A DNA stretch of 14,220 nt from RGIG3872 sp045660245 (GCA_045660245.1 JAZRDJ010000036.1:1-14220); one strand, 5' to 3'; positions 1 through 7,666 are shown, counted from the stretch's first letter. Translations and numbers: made by a program. The notes: generated by a model from the sequence alone, not told the origin.

Positions 1-1
1 G

Positions 2-409
2 ACCGCTTGGCCTCCGACTTGTGAAAAACCAAAGTTTTCGATCTCGAAAGCCATCAAGATTTGGCGTTACAAAAGGTTCAAAAAAAAGTGCAAAAGCAAT
101 CCAGTGTTGATTGAAAAATGTGATAAATTTGGCTCAAATGATCTAAAGGATATCAAATCTGAAAATTTGAAAAAGACGTTTTTGCGAGTGGTGAACACTC
201 ATCTGGTTGATCGTGAAATTCAAGATCTCGGATCAAAGGTACTTTTGATCTTTGGGGGGAAAGACAAAGATGTTCCCGTGGTTTTGGGGAAGCGTATTCA
301 CAAAAGATTGCCCCGTGCCGTTTTTGCTGTCATCAAGGGTGCAGGGCACTACTGCTTTTTGGATTCGAGATTTGAAGTCAAGGATTTGATTTTGAAGTTT
401 TTGAATTGA
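2..409 (+). CDS. alpha/beta hydrolase-fold protein, C-terminal part (5' end outside window)
   Basis: The reading frame is open from the left edge of the window, so the true start lies upstream; a GTG at 104 is internal. About 135 residues are visible. The last 60 look like the end of an alpha/beta hydrolase: a hydrophobic strand followed by GKDKDVP, where the Asp is the usual acid of the catalytic triad, then a helix with R-L-P-R-A, a strand, and GAGHY, where the His is the usual catalytic base. The nucleophile elbow (G-x-S-x-G) would lie outside the window, so activity cannot be judged. The substrate is unknown. It precedes murF and ddl by 220 bases; a candidate promoter lies between, so it need not share their transcript. 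The gene ends with TGA. Confidence 0.75.
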   Translation, partial: TAWPPTCEKPKFSISKAIKIWRYKRFKKKCKSNPVLIEKCDKFGSNDLKDIKSENLKKTFLRVVNTHLVDREIQDLGSKVLLIFGGKDKDVPVVLGKRIHKRLPRAVFAVIKGAGHYCFLDSRFEVKDLILKFLN

Positions 410-442
410 TGTCATGAATTTTTTGTGTGTGTTTCAAAATGC

Positions 443-470
443 TTGCGCGTGCGCTATTTTTTGTGATAAT
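443..470 (+). promoter_or_regulatory. candidate promoter of murF (extended -10)
   Basis: A -10 element GATAAT (465-470) is preceded by TG one base upstream, the extended -10 pattern. A weak -35 TTGCGC (443-448) lies 16 bases away. The predicted start of transcription is near 477, giving a leader of about 150 bases before murF. The leader (477-629) is T/G-rich with a palindrome GAATTAATTC but I see no recognisable riboswitch or T-box. Confidence 0.4.
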
Positions 471-629
471 ATATGTGATACTTAGCCTATGAGATCATGA
501 ATTAATTCTTTTTGTGTCTTTGTGCAATTGAGATTTTTTTGTGCTTGAAGGCTGGTGGTTCCTCTTGAATGTTTGTTTTTTTGAGGATCGGTCAACAATG
601 ATATTATTTTGCTTTTGGAGAGTTTTTTT

Positions 630-2336
630 ATGGCAACAAACTTTTTGAATATTTTGCTTGCTGGTTCTGGTGAGGAACTCCAGAATGTTCCGGTGCCTTT
701 GGGATTTGACAGTTGGACAACTTTTTGGATGGTGATGTTCATTTCTGTCTTGAATGCGGTGCTCATGACTTTTGTGAGTTACAAGTTCTTTCAGGCTTTG
801 CAACTCACCGGATACAAGGCTCGTGGCTATTTTTCTTGGCTCAAAGAAAACAAGTTTTCGGACTGGGGCAGGCTCATTATTTTGTCATTTTTGAGCACGG
901 CGGCGCTTCTCATCACAAATGTGCTTCTTGATGATTTCATTGTCTTCAAGATCATGACTTATATCGGGTTGATTTTCTATGTGATTTTTACTTTGTGTTA
1001 TATCCGAAACGTCTTTTCAGTTGAAAAGAAGTCTCCGCTCAAGTACACAAAGCGCATGATCAGAATGATTATTGTTTTTTCAGTGCTTGTGTTTGTGTGC
1101 ACAATCCTTTTGCTCATGCTTTCAGTCATCAGTATTCCATACTTTACGCACGGAATCATTGGGCTTACTCCGATGTTTGTGCCGTTGCTTGTGTTGGTTT
1201 CTTTCTTTGTTACTTTGCCATTTGAAACCATTCACAACAAGAAGTTTTTGCGTCATGCAAAAGCAAAACTTGGGGCAAGTGAATACAAGGATTTGATCGT
1301 GATTGGTGTGACTGGAAGTTATGGCAAGACTTCGGTCAAAAACATTTTGAAGGTTATTCTTTCTGAAAAGTACAAGGTTGTGGCATCGCCATACTCATAC
1401 AACACGCCACTTGGTCTTTCGAAAACTATTCTTGAAGACCTGAAGCCATCAACTCAGATTTTTATTGCTGAAATGGGTGCGAGGTACAAGGGGGACATTG
1501 CTGAACTCTCTGATCTCGTTGCTCCAAAGTTTGGTTTGATCACTGGGATTGGCAATCAGCATCTCGCGACTTTCAAAACTCAAGACGTTTTGTCTTCGAC
1601 CAAGTTTGAACTCGCGGACTATGTTTGGGCAAATGGTGGCGAAATGTTCTTTTCGTCTGACAGTGCGCTTTTGATGCAAGAACTTGAAAAGAGAACAGGC
1701 AAGGGGACAGCAAAAGTTTCGGGCATGGTTTCTGGTGAAATAACAGCAACGGGTATTTCATCTGGTATTGCTGGATCGAAATTTGTGATGGTTGCAGGAA
1801 AAGAACAAACCATGTGTGAAACAATGCTTCTTGGAGTGCACAATATTTCAAACATTTTGCTGGCTTCAAATGTGGCGCTTTCACTCGGTCTTTCTTTGGA
1901 CGAGATCAAGGCTGGGATTGCAAAACTGACACCGATTGCGCACAGGCTCGCACTCATTCCATCGTCTTCTGCACTTTCAATTATTGACGACGCATACAAT
2001 GGAAGTGTAGAAGGTGCAAAGGCTGCTCTTGATTGTCTGTCGGGCTTTGATGGAAAGAAGTTTGTGGTGACACCTGGGCTTGTGGAACTTGGGAGTGAAC
2101 AATACAATTCAAACTTTGAGTTTGGCAAGCAAATGGCGAAAGTCGCTAACTATTGTGTGATCACGGGGATTACCAACTATGAGGCCATTTCAAGCGGGCT
2201 TGAGGCTGGTGGGTTTGAAAAATCTCACATCTTGCGCGCAGGATCAGTGTCGCAGGCAACTGAACTTGTTGAAACTCTCTCATCTGCGGGTGATGTTTGT
2301 CTTTTTGAAAACGATTTGCCAGACAATTATGTCTAA
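630..2336 (+). CDS. murF: membrane-fused Mur ligase, MurF type (UDP-MurNAc-tripeptide D-Ala-D-Ala ligase)
   Basis: MurF joins D-Ala-D-Ala to the UDP-MurNAc-tripeptide using ATP, the last cytoplasmic step of peptidoglycan precursor assembly. Start ATG 630 is chosen because GGAGAG (617-622) sits 7 bases upstream; a TTG at 609 would include the ribosome site. The 568-residue product is longer than the usual ~450 because residues 30-200 form about five hydrophobic segments. The ligase part follows: P-loop GVTGSYGKTS (226-235), EMGA (281-284), GNQHLATF with His311, TKFEL with Lys325 at the position of the carbamylated lysine, GVHNISN (402-408), IIDDAYN (451-457) and ENDLPDNY near the C-terminus. 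MurF rather than MurC/D/E is inferred from the EMGA and DDAYN motifs and from ddl next door. The membrane fusion would hold the enzyme near MraY/MurG. Ends with TAA. Confidence 0.88.
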   Translation: MATNFLNILLAGSGEELQNVPVPLGFDSWTTFWMVMFISVLNAVLMTFVSYKFFQALQLTGYKARGYFSWLKENKFSDWGRLIILSFLSTAALLITNVLLDDFIVFKIMTYIGLIFYVIFTLCYIRNVFSVEKKSPLKYTKRMIRMIIVFSVLVFVCTILLLMLSVISIPYFTHGIIGLTPMFVPLLVLVSFFVTLPFETIHNKKFLRHAKAKLGASEYKDLIVIGVTGSYGKTSVKNILKVILSEKYKVVASPYSYNTPLGLSKTILEDLKPSTQIFIAEMGARYKGDIAELSDLVAPKFGLITGIGNQHLATFKTQDVLSSTKFELADYVWANGGEMFFSSDSALLMQELEKRTGKGTAKVSGMVSGEITATGISSGIAGSKFVMVAGKEQTMCETMLLGVHNISNILLASNVALSLGLSLDEIKAGIAKLTPIAHRLALIPSSSALSIIDDAYNGSVEGAKAALDCLSGFDGKKFVVTPGLVELGSEQYNSNFEFGKQMAKVANYCVITGITNYEAISSGLEAGGFEKSHILRAGSVSQATELVETLSSAGDVCLFENDLPDNYV

Positions 2337-2497
2337 AATTTGAGACCATTTTTTGTGGACTAATTTGCTCACAAAATAACCAAAAGAGATATTTCTCCTT
2401 TGACATTTTCTACGTTTGATCAAAATCGATCATTGAACATTTTTTGTAAATGTTCGGGATTGTGATCAAAAAAGAAATTTGTCAAGGGAGTTTTTTT
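2337..2497 (+). promoter_or_regulatory. murF-ddl intergenic region with dyads
   Basis: This 161-base gap holds a perfect 8-base inverted repeat GAACATTT/AAATGTTC (2435-2442 and 2448-2455, 5-base loop), flanked by GATCA (2428-2432) and TGATC (2463-2467) that can extend the dyad across internal loops. The 9-mer TGATCAAAA occurs twice (2417-2425 and 2463-2471), the first inside the palindrome TTTGATCAAA. No T-run follows the dyad, so it is not a simple terminator. A perfect -35 TTGACA (2400-2405) lacks a recognisable -10. The role is unclear: a leader hairpin or an operator before ddl. Confidence 0.35.
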
Positions 2498-3673
2498 ATG
2501 TCTAATGTTCAGAAAATTGGGTTTTTGTTTGGCGGGAATTCTGCCGAGAGAGAAGTGTCGATTGTGACCATGCTTCAGGTCAAAAGAATTGCTGAAATTT
2601 CGGCTTGGGCAGAACCGCATTATTTTTTTGTGGAGAGTGGCGATTGCAGGATTTTTGAGATTGACGCTGAGGATCTTTGTCCTGATTTGTTCAAATCCAA
2701 AGCGTGGCAGAAAAAAGCCAAGGAGGTTGAGTTTTTGCATGGTGGAGGTGTCAAAAAATCTGGAGCGATCTTGCAAAAAACCATGTACAAACTCGATGCT
2801 GTGATAAACTGCTGTCACGGTGGATATGGTGAGAGTGGTGAGTTTGCGGGGTTTTTCAAGGTGCTCAAAATTCCGTTTTCAACCCACTCGCATTTGGCGC
2901 TCGCGCTCTCAATGCACAAGCATTTTTTCAAGAGTGTCATGAGGTCAGCAGGGGTGTTGGTGCCAAGGTCGATTTTTGTCACAAAGTCGGAGTTTTTGGC
3001 GCCAGATTTTGAAACCTCGCTCAAAAAACGGCTCAAGAAATTTCCCAAAAATGTTGTTGTGAAGCCGAATGATTCTGGGAGCAGTCTTGGGATTTCGGTG
3101 GCAACGGAGTTTGGCGAGATCATGGACGCTCTTTCAGTCGCTTTTGAGTTTTCGAATGGTTGTTTGATTGAAGAGAGAATTGAAAACAAGATCGAATTCA
3201 ACTGTGCGGTTGTTGGGCGAAATGGTGACACTGTGGTGTCTGAGGTTGATCAGATTGAGAGCCATGAAAAGTTGTTTTCATTTGAGGAAAAATATATTGG
3301 TGGAGGCAGTTCTGTGAGTGCAAAAAATGGCGCAAGACCTGCGGGCAAAAAATGTGGCATGGATTTTGCGAAGAGGTGTTTGCCAGCGCCAATTGATGAA
3401 AATCTCAAGGTTCAAATTCAAACCACTGCGGTCAAGGTGTTTGAAGTTCTCGGGCTTTCGGGGGTTGCGAGAGTTGACTTTCTCTATGACGAAAAAACCC
3501 ACAAACTTTTTGTGGGTGAAGTCAATGCTGTGCCTGGTTCGCTCGCGCTTTATTTTTTCAAAAGTAGCAAGTATGATGTTTTGTGGTTGATTGAGTTTTT
3601 GGTCAAAAATGCAATCCAAGAATCTCAGTCAGAAAAGGTCATTGAAAGTGCGTTTGTGCCAAAGATTTTTTGA
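2498..3673 (+). CDS. ddl: D-alanine--D-alanine ligase
   Basis: This ATP-grasp enzyme condenses two D-alanines; its product is the substrate of the MurF encoded just upstream. Start ATG 2498 is preceded by AAGGGAG (2484-2490) with 7-base spacing; an earlier in-frame ATG at 2450 has no such site. The 391-residue product shows the family order: GGNSAEREVS (12-21, with the Glu that binds the first D-Ala), HGGYGESG (108-115), VVKP (187-190, ATP-binding Lys189), GSSLGI (194-199), the KY of the omega loop (265-266), ARVDF (324-328) and GEVNAVPGS (340-348) with metal-binding Glu and Asn. It is longer than typical Ddl (~310-370), with extra sequence around 60-100 and 270-300. The retained KY suggests D-Ala-D-Ala rather than D-Ala-D-Lac product, by analogy only. 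Ends with TGA, converging on the WYL gene. Confidence 0.92.
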   Translation: MSNVQKIGFLFGGNSAEREVSIVTMLQVKRIAEISAWAEPHYFFVESGDCRIFEIDAEDLCPDLFKSKAWQKKAKEVEFLHGGGVKKSGAILQKTMYKLDAVINCCHGGYGESGEFAGFFKVLKIPFSTHSHLALALSMHKHFFKSVMRSAGVLVPRSIFVTKSEFLAPDFETSLKKRLKKFPKNVVVKPNDSGSSLGISVATEFGEIMDALSVAFEFSNGCLIEERIENKIEFNCAVVGRNGDTVVSEVDQIESHEKLFSFEEKYIGGGSSVSAKNGARPAGKKCGMDFAKRCLPAPIDENLKVQIQTTAVKVFEVLGLSGVARVDFLYDEKTHKLFVGEVNAVPGSLALYFFKSSKYDVLWLIEFLVKNAIQESQSEKVIESAFVPKIF

Positions 3674-3714
3674 GTTGAGTGTTCATGGATTTTGAGGCAT
3701 TTCCCCTTTTTTTG

Positions 3715-4650
3715 TCATGTAAAAGAGTAATGGTTTTCAACTTTTTTGCAGAGCGCGAGGAGATTTTGGATCATTTCGTGAGGCGAGAGCAGGGTGACAA
3801 AAGGTGAGAACTCAAGGAGTTTTTGGTAAAAGGCGAGGGTGTCGGTTGCGTTTGCCTCGACGATCGTGAATTCGTCAGTTGTTTCGACTGTTGTTGCTTC
3901 AAGCCATTCCTGAACTTCGTCAAGTTTCAAGTTCGCTATTTTCAGGCGAACTTTTTTTGCTGAAAAACCATTTGAGTTGTTCCATGGTTTGCACCAAACC
4001 TCAATGTCTGGTCTTGGCGCGAAATTGGTTTTTGTGAGGGTGATTTTGCTCATTCTTGAGAGTTTGAAGAGTTTCATGTCTTGCGTTTCGTCCTCGGCAT
4101 AAGTGTACCACGAGCCGTCTTTCAGGGTCAGGCAATAGGGTTTGATGGTGCGTTTTGATTTTTGTCCGCCATAAGACACATAATCAATTTGAACCAAGAA
4201 AAATTCTGTGCACGCTTTGTAGATCTTGTCGAATTTTTGCTTGCTGATTTGTTTTTGGTGCCACGGAAGAGTGTCGACCACGATCTTTGAACTTTGCCTG
4301 ATGACTTCACCCAGATTTTTTTCGGCAGTGCTGTTGATGATTGCGTCTTGGACAGAAGAGAGGGCAAGAGATTTTGGCAAAATGTCATCTTTGATTTTGC
4401 AGATGCTCATGAGTTCGCCGAGTTCTTTTGCTGGCACTCTAGACAAAAGTGGAATGTGATTGTTTGAGAGAAAATAACCACCAAACTGACCTTTTTGGCT
4501 CATGACAAAAATGCCGGCAGAAATCAGTGTGTCCACCGCGCGTCTGATGGTTTTTGTCGAAACTTCGTTTTCTTCTGCCAGTTTTTTCGCGGGGTGGATT
4601 TTGCCGTCCATGAGTGAAATCAAGATCCTGAGTGATACGAAACTTATCAT
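3715..4650 (-). CDS. WYL-domain helix-turn-helix transcription regulator
   Basis: A 311-residue DNA-binding regulator of the YafY/PafBC type. Residues 5-62 are a winged helix-turn-helix (KKLAEENEVSTKTIRRAVDTL is the helix pair) with a glycine-rich wing GQFGGYFL. The WYL domain spans about 145-210: the family's WYL triad appears as SWYTYA (180-185) and the companion strand as FKLSRM (195-200). A C-terminal WCX-like part follows (230-305). Many WYL proteins bind nucleic-acid ligands and several control DNA-damage responses; the ligand here is unknown. The ATG at 4650 lies exactly 6 bases after a perfect TATAAT, so the mRNA is probably leaderless and no ribosome-binding site is needed. A LexA-like dyad lies upstream. 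The gene is convergent with ddl, 41 bases apart, with a 7-base T-run (3707-3713) but no good hairpin between. Ends with TGA. Confidence 0.85.
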   Translation of the reverse strand: MISFVSLRILISLMDGKIHPAKKLAEENEVSTKTIRRAVDTLISAGIFVMSQKGQFGGYFLSNNHIPLLSRVPAKELGELMSICKIKDDILPKSLALSSVQDAIINSTAEKNLGEVIRQSSKIVVDTLPWHQKQISKQKFDKIYKACTEFFLVQIDYVSYGGQKSKRTIKPYCLTLKDGSWYTYAEDETQDMKLFKLSRMSKITLTKTNFAPRPDIEVWCKPWNNSNGFSAKKVRLKIANLKLDEVQEWLEATTVETTDEFTIVEANATDTLAFYQKLLEFSPFVTLLSPHEMIQNLLALCKKVENHYSFT

Positions 4651-4656
4651 GATTTC

Positions 4657-4685
4657 ATTATAATTTCTTGCAATGCGAAAATCAA
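4657..4685 (-). promoter_or_regulatory. promoter of the WYL regulator, predicted leaderless
   Basis: On the minus strand TTGATT (4685-4680), a 17-base spacer and a perfect TATAAT (4662-4657) form a sigma-70-type promoter. Counting from the -10, position +1 falls on the A of the start codon at 4650. Confidence 0.75.
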
Positions 4686-4693
4686 CAATTATT

Positions 4694-4707
4694 CGAACAA
4701 ATGTTTG
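4694..4707. promoter_or_regulatory. LexA-box-like operator dyad
   Basis: The 14-base site CGAACAAATGTTTG fits the Gram-positive LexA/DinR pattern of GAAC, four bases, GTTY with flanking C and G. With neighbours it forms an imperfect 18-base dyad, TTCgAACA/TGTTtGAA. It ends 9 bases upstream of the WYL promoter's -35 on the minus strand. No lexA gene is in the window, so the binding protein could instead be the WYL regulator itself. Confidence 0.45.
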
Positions 4708-4836
4708 AAAAATGTTAATTTTGTGTGTATTGCATAAAGATGGAAATTTGTGGGGGATTTGAGTGTGTTTTTTGTGTGGTGGTTTTCATGGTTTTCAAAA
4801 AAAATTGAAAAGGTTTGGTTTGTACCCGTATTTTGT
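4708..4836. other. non-coding part of the 319-base gap between the divergent WYL and hypothetical genes
   Basis: No gene is visible. The stretch holds a direct repeat GGTTTTCA (4781-4788 and 4790-4797, period 9) and an AT-only-looped inverted repeat TTTTCAA/TTGAAAA (4792-4798 and 4805-4811). These could bend DNA or bind a regulator; nothing identifies a function. Confidence 0.3.
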
Positions 4837-4865
4837 TTGCCTTGATTTGTAAAAATATATATAAT
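4837..4865 (+). promoter_or_regulatory. candidate promoter of the hypothetical gene at 4970
   Basis: TTGCCT (4837-4842, four of six consensus bases), a 17-base spacer and a perfect TATAAT (4860-4865). Transcription would start near 4872, leaving a leader of about 98 bases that contains the hairpin at 4883-4925. Confidence 0.55.
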
Positions 4866-4882
4866 TAATATGTAAATATACT

Positions 4883-4925
4883 ACTCTCCGAATTTATTGT
4901 GAAAACACGCGGGCGTTTGGAGAGT
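4883..4925 (+). promoter_or_regulatory. leader hairpin upstream of the hypothetical gene
   Basis: ACTCTCCGAAT (4883-4893) can pair with GTTTGGAGAGT (4915-4925): 11 base pairs in RNA counting two G-U pairs, with a 21-base loop. No T-run follows, so it is not a terminator. The 3' arm contains GGAGAG, a ribosome-site-like motif that would be hidden in the stem; a five-codon frame MNFVF (4936-4953) follows it 11 bases later. Confidence 0.4.
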
Positions 4926-4969
4926 TTGCAAGAACATGAATTTTGTTTTTTGAAAAGGTGGGGAAGTTT

Positions 4970-5983
4970 ATGGCAAAATTGAGTGATATCAAACTTCGTG
5001 ATTTGTATTTTATTGGCGATGCAAAGCACAGGCGTGCGTTCTTGAAGGCACTCAAAGAAGTTGAGGACGAGGGCTTTGAGATTTCTGACGTGCAGACTGC
5101 AACTCTCAAAATCAAGGATCTTCAGGAGCGTTCATTTGTGGAGCAAAAGCAAGCAGCAAACACTGCAAAAAGTGCAGACCTCGTGGGGGCAACTCCTGCA
5201 GAACTCTCTGTTTCTGCAAGGCTCAAAAGTCAGGCTGCAAGAAAGTATGCTGAGACAAATGCTGTTGACCTCAAGAACTACAAATACTGGAGAGAAGACG
5301 AACTCACAAAAATCAAGAGGGAAAATGATCGAAAATCAGGGGGAGATGACTTTGGCAAAAAGACTTCGCCTTTTGACTTTTCAACTTCACTCCCCAAAAG
5401 GCAGGCAAAAAAGAGTGGTGCATCGCTTTATGACGAACTCTTTGGAAATGGCGATGACGAGGATTTTGAGCCATTCCCAAAAACTGAGACGTACAAGACC
5501 ATTGAAAGCATCATGGGGTCTGACAGCACAACAAAAATTGAAACAAAAACAAAATCGATCCGTGAGTCATATCTTTCAAACCCATCATACAAAAAGAAAA
5601 TCGAGCAAAACAAGAGTCTTGCGCTTGGCATCATGAACGAGCAAAGACTCGCGAAAGCAAACAAAAAGCAAGAACTCATTGATGAGAGCAAAAAGATGCT
5701 CATGGAACCTGTTGAAGATGTTGTGGAACAAAAAGCAGAAGTTGTCGAACAAGGCAAGCCAAAGACCACAAGAGCAAAAAAGGCAGATGTTTCTTCAGTT
5801 GAAAGTGAAGAGGCAAAAGATGTTTCTCTCTCAACTGATGAAGCAGAAAAAGGCAAGTTGGTTGTTGAGGTTGTTGCGCCAGAAGTTCCTCAAAAGCCAA
5901 AGATGGCAAGGAAGCCACGAGGCAAAGCAAAGAAGAAAGTTGATCATGATATCATGAGATACCACAAGATCAAAATCGATTAA
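4970..5983 (+). CDS. hypothetical protein, highly charged and probably disordered
   Basis: I do not recognise this 337-residue protein. ATG 4970 is chosen for the G-rich site just upstream (GGTGGGGA, 4957-4964); a TTG at 4943 lacks one. Residues 1-55 (SDIKLRDLYFIGDAKHRRAFLK onward in pieces) look like a small helical domain rich in Lys and Glu. Residues 55-125 are Ala/Lys-rich helix. From about 125 to 250 there are short conserved-looking islands, YDELFG (154-159) next to an acidic run DDEDFE, and SYKKKIEQNKSLALGIMNEQ (206-225). The last 90 residues alternate Glu/Val-rich and Lys/Arg/Pro-rich segments and end in a basic tail. No signal peptide or membrane segment is seen. Acidic and basic low-complexity parts suggest a scaffold or nucleic-acid-binding role, an inference only. 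It is transcribed divergently from the WYL gene, possibly its target. Confidence 0.75.
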   Translation: MAKLSDIKLRDLYFIGDAKHRRAFLKALKEVEDEGFEISDVQTATLKIKDLQERSFVEQKQAANTAKSADLVGATPAELSVSARLKSQAARKYAETNAVDLKNYKYWREDELTKIKRENDRKSGGDDFGKKTSPFDFSTSLPKRQAKKSGASLYDELFGNGDDEDFEPFPKTETYKTIESIMGSDSTTKIETKTKSIRESYLSNPSYKKKIEQNKSLALGIMNEQRLAKANKKQELIDESKKMLMEPVEDVVEQKAEVVEQGKPKTTRAKKADVSSVESEEAKDVSLSTDEAEKGKLVVEVVAPEVPQKPKMARKPRGKAKKKVDHDIMRYHKIKID

Positions 5984-6000
5984 TAGTTTTTGTTCCGCGC

Positions 6001-6029
6001 AAAGTTATTTCATGAAAAAAACTTTTTTT
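6001..6029 (+). terminator. weak candidate terminator after the hypothetical gene
   Basis: AAAGTT (6001-6006) pairs with AACTTT (6020-6025), with an inner TTTCATGAAA palindrome (6008-6017), and the T-run covers 6023-6029. The stem is almost all A-T, so efficiency is doubtful. Confidence 0.35.
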
Positions 6030-6065
6030 GAAAGGTTTTGAAATGGTTCATGGTTTGTGAGGGGT

Positions 6066-6096
6066 GTGACAAATTTTTGGGGGAGAATTTTATCTT
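6066..6096 (+). promoter_or_regulatory. candidate promoter of the DUF1538 operon
   Basis: GTGACA (6066-6071, five of six consensus bases) and TATCTT (6091-6096) are 19 bases apart, longer than ideal. If used, transcription would start at 6103-6104, at or next to the ATG, a third leaderless candidate. The G-rich GGGGGAGA (6079-6086) is 17 bases from the ATG and would then lie in the promoter spacer, not act as a ribosome site. Confidence 0.3.
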
Positions 6097-6103
6097 TTAA
6101 GTT

Positions 6104-7666
6104 ATGGATTTTTTGAAAAAGTTAAGGGAAACAGCACTCTCGATTGCACCAATGGTTTTGGTGGTTGTTTTCATTCACTTTTTTGTGGCACCAATTGAAC
6201 TTGATCTTTTGATCAGATTTTTGTTTTCTGGCGTGTTGATTGCGGTTGGACAAGTCTTGTTTTTGAGTGGAACCGACAACTCAATCATGCCAATGGGAGA
6301 AATGGTCGGGAGCGCTTCTGGAACAATGAAGCACACTTCGGTGCTATTGTTTTTTGCGTTCATTTTTGGGCTTTTTGCCACGGTCGCTGAGCCTGATGTC
6401 AATGTCCTTGCGACAGAAGTTCAGGGTGTGGGGCTCGCGATTCCGAAAATTGTGTTCATGTTCATCATTGGTGCTGGGGTTGGTTTTTTTGTGGGATTGG
6501 CGCTTCTTCGCATCATCAAGAACGTGAGTTACAAGTTGCTTGTGTTTTCTGTCATGTTTGTTTGTTTTTTGGTGGCAAGGTTTGTGCCAGAAAGCATGAT
6601 TGCAATCGCTTTTGATGCGGGTGGTGCGACAACGGGGATTGTCACCACGCCTTTTTTGATCGCCATCACTGCAGGCATTGCCAAAAACAAAGGGGCGAAG
6701 TCACACAGTGACAACTTTGGTGTGATTGGGCTCACGTCACTCGGGCCTGTGCTCGCGGTTTTGTTTTTGTCGCTCTTTTCGAGCGAAGAGAGTGCGAGTG
6801 TGACTGCTGAAAATCTGGGGGCACTTTTGGATTCGCTCTTGTCAAGTGTGCTTGCGATTTTGCCACTGGTTGTTGTGTTTTATATCTTTGATATTTTGTT
6901 CATCAAACTCCCACGAAAGAAAAAAATCGGGCTTGCGCTCGGAAGTATGATCACGTTTTTTGGATTGTTTCTTTTTCTGTTTGGGATCAATTTTGGGTTC
7001 CTTGAAATGGGTGAAACGATCGGGGCAGTGCTTTCAAATGTGCCAGTGCCGGTGTTCATCATCTTTTGTGTGATCATTGGGTTTGCGATTGCGTTTTCGG
7101 AGCCAGCAATCAGGGTGCTTGGCGCGGAGGTTGAGGACGTCACGCAAGCCAACATCACAAGAAACGGAGTGACAATTGCAATTGCCATTGCAATGGTGCT
7201 TTCGGTCATTCTTGTTGTTTTGAAGATTGTGTTTGAGATTGATATCTTCATTCTTTTGCTCGCTGGGTATGTGATTTCGTTTGTGCTCATGATCTTTGCG
7301 CCAAAGACGTTTGCCGCGCTTGCGTTTGACTCTGGTGGCGTGGCGTCTGGGCCAATGACTGCGTCGTTTTTGCTCCCGATCATGATTGGGTTTGCAGGGG
7401 CTGGCGGAAACTCCGCAGGCGGGTTTGGGCTCATTGCCATTGTTGGCATGATGCCGGTGTTTGTGCTGTCGGTTTTGGGTGTTGTGTATCGCATCAAAAT
7501 GACAGGAAAAAGCAAGCGCGATTTCAAACTTGCGCTCAGAATATCATATGCCGAGAGGGCATACTCAAACATGGACAAACTTGAGGAAGAATACAACCGC
7601 AGGCACATGAATTCAAGTCTTGAAGATGATGGCGATGAACCAAGCGATTGTGTGGTTCTCGATTAA
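6104..7666 (+). CDS. DUF1538 family polytopic membrane protein
   Basis: A 520-residue integral membrane protein with about twelve hydrophobic segments, in two homologous halves. Each half has the DUF1538 signatures: GTDNSIMPMGEMVG (56-69) then TVAEPDVNVLATEV (93-106) and FDAGGATTG (170-178) in the first; GINFGFLEMGETIG (294-307) then AFSEPAIRVLGAEV (330-343) and FDSGGVASG (408-416) in the second. The EP and D-x-GG motifs within membrane segments suggest a duplicated transport pore, but the substrate of this family is not established to my knowledge. A polar tail (465-520) follows on what is probably the cytosolic side. Two P-II-type genes follow at 27 and 57 bases, as AmtB and GlnK pair, so P-II gating is a reasonable inference. 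Start ATG 6104; ends with TAA. Confidence 0.9.
   Translation: MDFLKKLRETALSIAPMVLVVVFIHFFVAPIELDLLIRFLFSGVLIAVGQVLFLSGTDNSIMPMGEMVGSASGTMKHTSVLLFFAFIFGLFATVAEPDVNVLATEVQGVGLAIPKIVFMFIIGAGVGFFVGLALLRIIKNVSYKLLVFSVMFVCFLVARFVPESMIAIAFDAGGATTGIVTTPFLIAITAGIAKNKGAKSHSDNFGVIGLTSLGPVLAVLFLSLFSSEESASVTAENLGALLDSLLSSVLAILPLVVVFYIFDILFIKLPRKKKIGLALGSMITFFGLFLFLFGINFGFLEMGETIGAVLSNVPVPVFIIFCVIIGFAIAFSEPAIRVLGAEVEDVTQANITRNGVTIAIAIAMVLSVILVVLKIVFEIDIFILLLAGYVISFVLMIFAPKTFAALAFDSGGVASGPMTASFLLPIMIGFAGAGGNSAGGFGLIAIVGMMPVFVLSVLGVVYRIKMTGKSKRDFKLALRISYAERAYSNMDKLEEEYNRRHMNSSLEDDGDEPSDCVVLD

Noticed and set aside
440..460. GCGCGTGCGC plus T6 as a terminator after the hydrolase
   Set aside because: The inverted arms leave a loop too small to form a useful hairpin, and the bases overlap the candidate murF promoter.
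477..629. Riboswitch or T-box in the murF leader
   Set aside because: No conserved core such as a T-box bulge or known aptamer pattern could be recognised; length alone is not evidence.
2400..2430. Perfect TTGACA as a ddl promoter
   Set aside because: No acceptable -10 at 15-19 bases downstream.
3674..3714. Terminator between convergent ddl and WYL genes
   Set aside because: A T7 run exists but the bases before it do not form a stem of more than about three pairs.
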